This document shows, in pieces, positions 24,812-58,040 of a stretch of 64,000 nt of DNA. The stretch's first letter is position 1, and every line of letters starts with the position of its first letter. The stretch is taken from contig ML133471.1 of NCBI GenBank assembly GCA_003864495.1, positions 2,018,001-2,082,000 on the forward strand, given 5' to 3'. Source of the stretch: Nemopilema nomurai. Taxonomy: Eukaryota; Cnidaria; Scyphozoa; Rhizostomeae; Rhizostomatidae. Both the position numbers and the translations under genes were made by a program. The notes below the pieces were generated by a model that was not told the origin of the DNA, made no database searches, and saw only the letters and a list, made by a program, of their open reading frames with translations.

Positions 24812-24830
24812 AAATAATAATAATAATAAT
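24812..24830. repeat. AAT microsatellite
   Basis: Six (aat) units. Confidence 0.8.
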
Positions 24831-25408
24831 CTAGGTCAATAATATTGATTTAAGTTAGCTACACAAATATTGATTTTGAACAGATACTGTTAAGAAATGA
24901 AGGAGCTGAAACTAAAGCACAGACGACATAAGAAACATATTTCTTTACTCTTTTAAATGAAATCACTCAAATAAGGTCAACATATAACTTACGTTTTATT
25001 AGAAATAGTCAATGCCAGAATAATGAAATATTAAAAAGAGTTTAAGAATCACGCACTAGAAAAAGGAATATTCAAGAACATACTGAGTGCTACGCTTCAA
25101 AGAAACCGCCACAATGAAATCGCACTTGTCAAAATTCGGTATTTAGCAATGCATGCTAAGAGACATGCTAAGACTAAGCTGCAAGAAATTGCCTGCAAAT
25201 GCATTTGATATCCTCGCATTTGATATCTTTGACGAAACAAAAATAGCTGACCTGGTAGATAGAGCGGGCGGATTGGCAATTCATCTACAAACTGGGTATT
25301 ACGAGAAAATCATGTTCCGTAAAACTCTGGAGACTATAACTTTCCAGTCGATCCTGTCCGTTATACATAAAACTGCGTAGTTTACAAAATGGTCAAAGAG
25401 TTTTGTAC

Positions 25409-49341
<23,933 letters not shown>

Positions 49342-49349
49342 GTTTCCAC
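49342..49349. repeat. target site duplication, left copy (P element)
   Basis: gtttccac, identical to 53229-53236. Confidence 0.9.
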
Positions 49350-49446
49350 CATAGAAATAGAAGGGCTAGAATACGCGGTCTATTGTTCTTCACCTGACGC
49401 GCGTGTTGCCACTGTGGGGAACTAAAATGGTAGCAACAAGTTGGCA
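49350..49446 (+). repeat. left terminal inverted repeat of the P element
   Basis: Pairs with 53143-53228. The middle differs (tattgttcttcacctgacg against a shorter gtcacgtgat stretch); the outer and inner blocks are nearly identical. Confidence 0.88.
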
Positions 49447-50170
49447 AAAAGCAGCAATAACAACACAGAAGATTAGTACGTGTCGAGCCGGCCTCTCTTA
49501 AATTAGAAGCTTGCATGGCGAACAAGACCGATATTACGAGTCAATGGATAAAAAGTATGTTCCAGGTAAGATTTACGTATACTTTTGAGCAATTACCGGG
49601 TACTCCCTTCTTTAAGAGCTGTGGTATCGTTTGGCGCAGGGCTAGGCCATCTCCAAAATTACGATGTAAAAAATTAGATTTTATTGAAAATATATTGACT
49701 TTGTTTGCATGAATTTTAAAGAGATATTTACTTTGTCAAATACCTGTCTTTAAAGCTAGGAAACGTTTGGAATCACAGTGAACGCGGAATTTCCAATGCC
49801 CAAACTAGTAGCATCCCAACATTGTCATTCCAATATTGAATTTCAACACCCCAACATTATTTAGTCCATTACCAATGAAGACATGTTATCAATCTTGTTG
49901 CCAAACTTTGAGTGCGTATATCGAAAACAGAGCAGTTTTATTTTACATATTATTATAAATGCCGATTTTTCCAGTTGTGCTATTTACAGGCTATGCTATT
50001 TACAAAAAAGGGATTCACATTTGCCAATCGTCAAGAGAGATGGCATTTCCTCCATCTACTTTAAAAGGACCACCAGGCTACTTAACCGCCGCCCGGCACT
50101 CGGCGTTATAGAAAGTTTGACGATTTTCAAATGAAACAACATAATCCTTAGGTTTTATTCAGAAACAAAG

Positions 50171-52697
50171 TTAGTCGTTATAAAATAAAATCTGTTTTGT
50201 TAACTTATGGCGTTTTGATGCTTTGTTTTTCTTTATGATACGCTCTGTATATACCCTTCCAAACTGGAAGCAGAAAATTTTTAGATAGCTTTGAGTTATT
50301 AATTTGATTAAAATGGTTATGTGATCATCTCTCATGTGCTCATCCAAGATATGTGTTTCCTTTGAATGTTCAGAAATAGATGTAAATGTTGACATCATCG
50401 TATCTTGCAATACTTTTGATTCAATTTGTTTATTCAAATCACTTGAAATGCCTTGCCAATTACATAATTCCCTTCTAGCAATTCGATCAACGCTTTGGAC
50501 AACCTTATAAACAGACCAAGATGGAACCAACAAGTTCCCAAACCTTTTGCATGATATGAGTGAAAGATTGGAGCTATAGCCATAGTCATTAGAGCTTTCT
50601 GAGCTTTGGTACAGAGCAGCTGCACAATCAGGACAATCAAGGGACTCTAAAATTTTTTTTACAATATAGCCAGAAATGTATTGCAAGACATCATTTCTCC
50701 AAATGTTATTTGAAAGGAGCATTTCAGTGACAGCTGGGTCACTGCTGTTGGTTTCATTGCTTTCTTGGATCCTGCTGATATCAATGCAATTGGCTGTGGA
50801 TGGAGCTTCGATTTTATTCTTCAATAAAAGGGACCGCAGTGCATATTTAAACTGGAGGGCTGTTGGGTTATTGTTCCAACCAAAACGACTTCTTATTTTT
50901 GAAAAGTACATTTCAATTTGGTCCTGGGAAAAACGATATGTTAGTATGTATTTGAAAGGAGACTCTGACCTTTCAAATAAATGTCTGCTTATATTCAGAA
51001 TTGATGTTGCAGAGACAGCAAAACCAATTACAAAGGTCTTTCTTGGCCCATTTATTATTGGCACGCCTGTTGTATCCTTAAGAGACTTCAGATAATCAAT
51101 CCCATTATTAAGGTAACCTTGAAGCTCAAGGATGTTATCAGGTGTGATTGGCTGCTTTGTGTGTTTACCAAATTTACTTTTAGAGTTTAAAATGTCAAAG
51201 ATGTTGTTCATCAACAGAATAAACTCACTTGTAGCCTTACTGTCTCTAAACTCTGCAAGTTTGAGGCTTCTTAAGAAAGTAATGGCAGCTGCAACAGAAT
51301 GGCTCAGTGTCTGTGCAGCAATTCCAACTTTCATTTTGTGGTTCTGCCACTGAATATGGTGGGTCTTAAGTTTATTGGCTAAATTTAGCACATCTTTCTT
51401 CTGTGCTCTATATAGTGCCAACACATACTCCCATGATATTCTTTCCCCAGTAGGAGTACAAAATATTTTAATGTCTGCAAAAGCATTCCTTGCTAGCTTT
51501 ATCATATGGCAGACATCTAGAATGACAGAAATTTTTTTGTCAGGTTTAGCAGGATGTGGGAAAGAACCATCCAGCTTTTTAATGTTAGCCCCTAGTTTTT
51601 CTGCCATAGTGATATTTTTAGGGGCACCATCAAATATGACTGCATGCACTTCAGCACCTTTTTGTGTGACCATAGTTATGGCTTCAGTGATGATTCTAGC
51701 TAGTATATCACCATCTAGTGCATTGGTCAAGAAGTATGCTATTGGAACATACCATGGTTTTTGGAGCCCAGCTGCCATAAAAAGAAGTGCATTTTTAGCG
51801 ATTGTGTCTGGCTTTTCTCCCTTAAGTGGACCATAGTTCACATTACCAACAAATCTTGAATTTTTCTGGTCCCATTCAAGTTTTGTTTTTATTGCCATTT
51901 CATCTAAAATGATGACACAATCATTCTGACCCTCTTTTACTTTATTTTCAATGAAATCAAAGGATTTGTCTAAAAACCCAGGCTCCCAGTCAATGTTAAC
52001 AGCCCAAGAGCGGACAGTTGCAGGATGTGGCAAATGAAGATGTTTTCTAATGAACCTGTATGCTCTTGGGCTGTAAAAATGAAGGGAGATTGCAAACTCT
52101 TTAATCTCTTGTGAGTATCGAGAACCAGCCTGTTTTTGAGCATTTTTGGTTTCATTTCTAAATATCTCAGTTGTCAGATGACCAAAATTCTCTGCTAATG
52201 TCTCCACACTTGTTTGGTTGAGCATTTTCAATTCTTTCAACTGAGAGCAAAGGCCTTTGATAGTTTTTTCCTTTCTCACATTACGTATTCTCAACTTTTT
52301 GATGGTCTTATTTTTTTCTTGAAGCTTTCTTTTGTATTTTTCTGCAACTTTTCTAGGGGAAGTCTTCAAAACATACGTATGGTCATCAGCAAGCTTAGGT
52401 TTCTTCTCAGTTGTGGTTGTTGATCTATTAGGAGAAGTATTCGGCCTTTTCCTTGGCTTTCGCTCTTTTGTTTCCTTCTTTTGGATATGGGCCGGAAAGT
52501 CAAAAACAGATGGAACTGCATCTTTTTTCAAATATTTTTTCCCTAATGACTGATAATTTGGTAAACAAGAAGGATAGCTGTAATCACTGGGAAGGAAATG
52601 CTTTTCACAAATTCTTTGCGATGATGTTGGGTGCCAATCTTTTCTTCTCATTGCAACAAGCCATTTACGCATCAATTCTTTATTTGATAATGGAAAG
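50171..52697 (-). CDS. THAP-domain P-element-type transposase, main exon
   Basis: Cuts and pastes the element with an RNase H-like DDE nuclease and, in this family, a GTP-binding insertion. Counting residues from 52720: the THAP second half has WLVAMRRKDW and the zinc ligands of RICEKHF (C38, H41); a basic Lys-rich linker spans 75-150; a coiled coil follows at about 125-170. Candidate catalytic residues are D273 (VIILDEMAIK), D364 (AVIFDGAPKN) and E603 (QDQIEMYFSKIRSRFGW). The CHMIKLARN block fits THAP9/P transposases. There is no stop or frameshift in this exon. The frame upstream of 52697 is intron read-through without an ATG, so the acceptor TTTTTCATAG is taken as the exon start. The first THAP exon lies at 53026. 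Confidence 0.93.
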
Positions 52698-52936
52698 CTA
52701 TGAAAAATATACCACAACAAGATTAAATTTCATTTCGCTTCTTACTGCAACAGGTAACACTAAATTTGCTGTCATTTTTATCAAAGAAAAAGAAAAGATA
52801 GATCGTTGAAACATTGATTATTCAAACCCCTTTCACTTGAATTTGATTTGAAATAATATTGAAATTAATCTTACAGAAGTCTTAAAGTTTGTCTTTCAAT
52901 TCAAAGCGCAAGTGAAAAATATGCCTAGACATAATG

Positions 52937-53026
52937 GTGAAACGCCACATTCGTTTGTCCTGGTCGAAGATCCTTCGTCGGGATCCAGCGATTTTGGCAA
53001 CCAAACGCAGCACAGGATACAACCAT
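52937..53026 (-). CDS. transposase first exon: THAP zinc-finger start
   Basis: ATG at 53024-53026 opens MVVSCAAFGCQNRW, the C-x4-C half of a THAP C2CH finger, ending near VAFH, where THAP domains read F-H-x-F-P. The main exon resumes at FPLSN. The donor was not resolved: no GT at the expected place gives the right phase. The splice may be unusual or damaged. Confidence 0.65.
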
Positions 53027-53142
53027 TATCAGATCCGCATCAATTCGGAATAATTTATCGCAAAATAAACGCAAAATTTCGGGTATGTTACGATCGTCAT
53101 AACAGTCGGCCTACGATATCTGAATAGTACTTCCGTGTTTTC

Positions 53143-53228
53143 TGCCAACTTGTTGCTACCATTTTAGTTCCCCACGATGGCAACACATCACGTGACCTAC
53201 CACGCATTCTAGCCCTTCTATTTCTATG
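53143..53228 (-). repeat. right terminal inverted repeat of the P element
   Basis: Inverted partner of 49350-49446, about 11 bp shorter. Confidence 0.88.
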
Positions 53229-53236
53229 GTTTCCAC
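53229..53236. repeat. target site duplication, right copy (P element)
   Basis: gtttccac, identical to 49342-49349. Confidence 0.9.
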
Positions 53237-54026
53237 AGTGACATAATCATAATCACCATATAGACATTGTCTTTTCAAATTCATGCAGTTATCACGGGAG
53301 GAATGGCAGCAATCTAGAAATGATTAATTGACTACCATTAAATGCACCACTGAAAGCCAAAAAGTCTTTGGTTTAGCAGCACGGGCCCGGAAAAGCTTTA
53401 CGTGTCCTGTTGTATGGTTTGTATTATGGATCAGAAGTGCTAATAGAAAACTGTGCATCGTAGACGTATATACTTTAGCATAATTACTCCTACTCGATCA
53501 CATGGTGATTACCGCCGAGTCACGATCAAACACACTGTGTCACGTGACTACTCACAGAATATGACGTAAGTCTTCAACACTCTCTGGATTTCCTTCACTA
53601 CAGTGATCAAACTAAACTAAATGAAACTAAATTAAGACAACATGATAGAATACGATAAGTGAAATACTAGAAATGTCTAGCGAGTATACAATCAAACGTT
53701 TACTTGAAAAGACTAGGGTCGATTTACATGCAACCATTAATCGGCCGATTTTGTCTTCAAGCGATTATTCAGTTCCTCACTTCTAATCACGTGACAAAAT
53801 AGGCCCTCGATTGCAAAATCTGTTGCATTGCATCAAATTCTGGTAAATTGGATTCAATGTCTTCAGCAATGGCGGTTCCGAAACGCAAAGCTAGGGGTTT
53901 CACAGAAGAGGAGACTTCTCTCTTAATAACTGAGTGGCAAAAATAACCTTGCCTTTACGAAAAGCAGAACTACATATACACATGAATAACTGATTCAAAT
54001 CAAAATCATAAAGTAAATAAGGTGTT
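53237..54026. other. upstream DNA of EEIG1 and unassigned sequence
   Basis: AT-rich, with no complete gene. It contains the putative MADF/Myb-like first exon at 53871-53947. Confidence 0.4.
53871..53947 (+). CDS. possible first exon of a Myb/SANT-like (MADF/trihelix) gene
   Basis: ATGGCGGTTCC opens MAVPKRKARGFTEEETSLLI then TEWQK and stops. The G-F-T-x-E-E-T-x-x-L-I start is typical of Myb/SANT-like DNA-binding domains. The rest of such a domain was not found before the hAT insertion. The BESS-like exon at 55446 on the same strand could belong to the same broken gene. Confidence 0.35.
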
Positions 54027-54034
54027 TTCAGAAA

Positions 54035-55170
54035 CAGTGGCGTAGCGTGAGTTGCAGAAGTGGGTATGCGGGGAGGGGTCTGGGGTCAAGGGGCAACCCC
54101 CTTAGGGGGAACAGGGGGCGAAGCCCCCTGAAGCTATAGCTTTTTAAAACCACCTGATTGTTAAAATAGCGTTCTCTTTACATTCTTATCATGCCCAAAC
54201 AGAACATCTACAACGCAGTTCGAAATGAAGATTATATAATTAAAACATGACAATTTTTGACAACAACATGACATTACAAACATGACTATGTTCAAATGAA
54301 TTAGGCTACAATCTCTGAGCTGATAAACAATCCAAGATTTTCTATAAGAATTTAATGTTCGTGGCTATGATGATATTTATAAACAACATGCAGGCGAAAT
54401 GGAATTCTAAAAGGGCAGAACCCCGTACCACCCCTATTTGCGTACCCTCCCTATTTGGGTATCCTCACTTGGCACTCAAGCTAAAATGAAAAGCATTTGT
54501 GCAATCCTCTATCTCTATAAACCTATAATCCATATCGTCTACTTGTTCGAATCCATATGTCGAAGACTTATGCTGAGATTCAAATCAACTAGGGAATGCT
54601 GATCGGCAACCGCATGCCCTGGCTCTTTGTTGTACAGCAAGCCAAGTCACGTGATCAGATGCTGATCAAGAGAACACGAAGCAAGCTGAGGTCAGTTGCT
54701 TCCCTTTCAAAGCTCTGTCCTCAACGCTGTGAGTAAATAATTGGAGCCTCCCTCGTTAGCATGATTATTCGTTGATACAACATTCTATCCTACTTTTTTG
54801 CAAAATTTTACATTTAAAGAGGGAAAAAACAATTGTTTTATATCAGGAAATGCGGTCAGAATTCCGCATTCCCGGAAATGAGCAGTGCTGTAAACAAAGG
54901 TTGCTAGCCAAACTCAGTCCAAAAACAAAGGGATCTTCAGAAACAGGGATACGAAGATTTGTAAATTTTCAAGGTAAAAGCTAAGGTGGATCCATTGAAC
55001 TCTGATGGGTTGATCAAGGGTGCGACAGTGCAAATTTCAATTAATCGTCAAAGCAAATGTTTAAGCAATAAAAAAATTTTCTTTTTGAGAAAGGCGTTTT
55101 TAAAATTATTTTTGGTCAGATATTGCTGGGCATGCAGCCCATTACCAGCTTCTCTGACGCTACGCCACTG
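54035..55170. mobile_element. non-autonomous hAT-like element, 1136 bp
   Basis: Terminal inverted repeats cagtggcgtagcgt and acgctacgccactg are flanked by a perfect 8-bp direct repeat, ttcagaaa (54027-54034 and 55171-55178). An 8-bp duplication with CAGTGGCG ends is the hAT signature. The left subterminal part is rich in G and C runs (ggggaggggtctggggtc, ccccttaggggg). Internal open frames show no transposase similarity, so it needs a helper. Confidence 0.9.
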
Positions 55171-55445
55171 TTCAGAAACAAACAGGCACTTTCTATTTAC
55201 TTTTAGTTTAGTATCCTTGGAGTTATTTTGTAAGGCAGGTACTAGGCAATCTAAAAAGCTGTAGACCTCAGATATACGTATTGCTAGTCAATGCAGATTC
55301 ATTCCTGCATCATTTCATTTAGTAAAATCTGGTGCTATGCCAGCTGCTTTACTGCCTCGGTATCAAGGGCGTGTCGAGCTGATCCCCACTAAAATTTTTG
55401 GCTTATAGATGCTCTATTTGTAAACACCTTCAAGTGCCTACACAG

Positions 55446-55723
55446 TTTCCAAAAGGGCTCCAAGAGCTAATGAAAGCAGAATAAACCAGAAGCCAGAAGT
55501 AAAACTAGTGCAAGCAGCAGAAGCCATTGCAAACAAGATACCAGACGTTGGGCTCTTTACATCTCCATCACCATCTAAGAAGGCTAAGACAAATGACGAT
55601 GAGCATTTTGGTGAATTGGTTGCAAGAAAAATGTCGAAAATACCAAATGCTGAGGAAAAGGAAGACCTAAAGCTTGAAATTCAAGTCTTGATGAACAACA
55701 CTATATTCAAGAGAGGAAATTAG
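55446..55723 (+). CDS. BESS-like C-terminal exon of a Myb/SANT-MADF-type protein (partial gene)
   Basis: After the acceptor CCTACACAG (phase 1) the frame runs SKRAPRANESRINQKPEV to a stop at 55723. It ends in NDDEHFGELVARKMSKI, EEKEDLKLEIQVLMNNTIF: an acidic/hydrophobic helix pair seen at the C-terminus of MADF/BESS and Harbinger-linked Myb-like proteins. No upstream coding exons were found apart from the doubtful one at 53871. It may be a relic. The family call rests on pattern memory. Confidence 0.45.
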
Positions 55724-56368
55724 CATGTAGTTTCATACCATTCTCCTAATGCAATGACCAGGGTACATACAAATATGCAGCTTAATTAGCAACTTATAAT
55801 ATGTTTGTACAGCTGTATTAGCATTATTTTTGGATATTCTTTATGCAAAATAATAATCTGTACACAGACACAAACAACAAACACACACACATACACAAAT
55901 AATTCAGGTTGGAACCACTAGACAACTATACTGCCAAGGAATAGATCCTTCACTATTAACATATATGCATAGCTGGGTCCGCATATCCTCAGCATTCTTC
56001 GAAGATCTTTCTTTGCATTTTGGAATTTACTGAAGTTTTCCAGATGTGATCTCATCTCTCCATTTCCCAGGCTGTACCTGTCCAGAAGCAGATTCTTTAT
56101 CAAGCATTTCAGCAGGTGAATAGGTAGCTTCTGATTTGGACATTAACATATTATGCGAAGTGCAACATGCTAGTGCTACAAACTTGACATTTTCTGGATA
56201 GAGACAAATCATAGCTTGAAGACAAAATCGGCCGATTAATCGTTGCGTGTAAATCAAGCTTAGCGAGTATACTTGCGTTTTGACCTGGTTATAACTGTCT
56301 CGCTGCGATTGCGCAGGCTGCGTGGGCGCTTGCTCATGTGCTGAGTGCAACGAATTAAAATGACACGG
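55724..56368. other. no gene seen
   Basis: AT-rich, with a short (ac)n stretch near 55880. Minus-strand frames in 55918-56350 resemble nothing I know. This may hold the 3' end or LTR of the BEL/Pao relic, but no LTR pair could be shown. Confidence 0.4.
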
Positions 56369-56680
56369 TCATTCTAAAAGTATAAGCAATTTCAATGGTC
56401 GATACAATACCTGATTTCCGATCTTACCCTCCTTTTGGCACACTTGAACTTTTGTAGATCTTACATTGCCATCCGCGCTTGGTATCAATTGCTGTATTCT
56501 GCAGAGTTTCAAGAACATTCTTTGGTTCTGATCATCTTTGATTAGTGCCACATCTCCCACAGACACGGCTGGTTCTTTGACATGGATTATTCGCTTGTGA
56601 GCCTCCATTAATCCTAGCAAGCACTCATTCTTCCATCTCTTCGAGAAGTGGCCTAGAAGTATTTTGTTAAGTTTACCCAT
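56369..56680 (-). pseudogene. C-terminal pol fragment of the BEL/Pao relic
   Basis: An open stretch of about 100 codons with HFSKRWKNECLLGLMEAHK, SVGDVALIKDDQNQRMFLKL and CRIQQLIPSADGNVR. This is the integrase C-terminal region that binds nucleic acid in BEL/Pao and related elements, ending VLYRPLKLLILLE. It is only a fragment, because upstream parts are in other frames with stops. Confidence 0.85.
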
Positions 56681-58040
56681 TTTGACAGAGTTTCATAGGT
56701 ACTTACCCCTTCCAGTTACCTGTCATGGGGGTCAATGTGGTTTTTGCCGTTAATAAGATGTGATGGTGTCAGCGGGTAAAATATACCTTCAGTGTAACCG
56801 TAAACATAGGTCATGGGGCATGACTTTCTACCTCCGTTAAAATAGTGAACAATTTCTGAAAATCAAGCCTCGCCTTGCCCGCCTTACTACCCTTATAACG
56901 TATCTTTTGACACTTTGGGTGAGTCCTTCCTAGACACCTTCGTTCCAGGGTCTCCTTTCCGTAATACAGTTTCATTTGGCAACTTGTGAATCAAGGGCTT
57001 CGTTTCACCTTGGTAATTTGGGAAATTTTTTAACTTCCCTTGCTGCAGATTTAAAAGATTTGGCATTATCACTATACAACATAGATGGTAAGCCTCAACC
57101 TGCAAAAAATCGGCGAAATGCAGTTAAAAATGCTTCAACCTCCAAAGATTCGGTTATTCCAAGTGAATGGCCCGAGTAGACATGCACGTTAACAAACATA
57201 CTTAATGATTTTGCGAAACATATTTAACACCAAGGGACCAGCAAAGTCCGTACCAGTGTTTGTAAAGGGTGGGGCGTCGTCTCTCTTACCTGTGGTGGCT
57301 GCTGTCCAAACTCAGTTCTGAAAGGAAAAGCTTCGAACGATTGGGTTTTTCTGTCCTCTCCCTCCTCCGAGGTACTCAATACTTTTGTCGTAGTAAATTT
57401 AACGTTTCTCGTACCCCATTGTGGAAGAGGTTCCGATGACATTACTTTTTAAGCAAAGGTGAGTAATGATTTCCTGGAGGAAGCAAAATTGGTTGTTTAG
57501 CCGAAGATTAGTTTAGACGTGTTCGACATCACAATACCTGTTCTGCATCTAGAAACAGATTGAACTGCTTTACGTGCGTTGGAGGATTTTGTCCCAATCG
57601 TTTATCGACAATTAAAACTTAATTTCATTGCTATATGCACGATATTAAACTGACCTTATAAGAATCATTTCGGTGTTTCTTATTTATGAGACATCCAGCA
57701 TGTCAGCCTGCTTCTGTTGCGTTAGCTTTATCACTGCTTTTAGATCCTGAATAAATCTCAGAACCTAGGAGAATGTAAGCAGAACTTTGCCTATTGAACT
57801 GTAACGTGAAATATCCAAAACAGTCTTCAGTTGTGCATCCAGATCTGCACTTGTAGTTACCATGGCAAGAGTAACTTTGGGTTCAAATTTCACCTTTTCC
57901 TGCAACACTTCCTTGCTTTCAAGCTCATTTTGTGGTGGCTAAGTGGGCCAATTTTCTGTGTCTGATTGAAAGAATTAAGGATCCTCTCACCAAAAAATAT
58001 TTGCCGACATAGAGAGCTGAAACTTTTCTTAGGTCGTTGT
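56369..58040 (-). mobile_element. decayed BEL/Pao-type retrotransposon (integrase to end of pol)
   Basis: On the minus strand, from high to low coordinates, the sequence keeps the order of a BEL/Pao pol 3' half. First comes a linker with SDTENWP, ISRYSSIGKVLL and VLRFIQDLK (about 57960-57684). Then integrase core pieces TNTGTDFAGPL, ITESLEVEAFLTAF and YSDNAKSFKSA (about 57290-57000). Then YPLTPSHLINGK (about 56750), and finally a KRWKNECLLGL, VGDVALIKDD tail (56680-56369). The frame is broken by several stops and shifts, so it is inactive. Reverse transcriptase, protease and LTRs are not seen. Upstream it runs straight into the 39-bp array. Confidence 0.85.

Larger units (their letters stand above)
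22538..25408. other. intergenic region between HS2ST and EEIG1
   Basis: No confident gene. On the minus strand 22723-23054 is open, with acceptor TCTCTCCAG and donor CAG|GTTAGT, but I cannot assign it to a family. Short GA and AAT microsatellites occur at 23920-23960 and 24812-24830. Further 3' exons of EEIG1 may lie here. Confidence 0.45.
49350..53228 (-). mobile_element. P-element-like DNA transposon, 3.9 kb, nearly intact
   Basis: Ends CATAGAAATAGAAGGG and its inverted copy CCCTTCTATTTCTATG are flanked by identical 8-bp direct repeats, gtttccac (49342-49349 and 53229-53236). P elements make 8-bp duplications. The terminal inverted repeats are long and imperfect (49350-49446 and 53143-53228). 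They share the outer 30 bp and an inner block 'ggggaactaaaatggtag' followed by 'caacaagttggca'. Inside is a THAP-type transposase on the minus strand with an uninterrupted main exon of 842 codons. This is the structure of a potentially autonomous element. Confidence 0.93.

Noticed and set aside
50676..52553. Several plus-strand frames across the transposase
   Set aside because: Antisense shadows of the long transposase exon, without family similarity.
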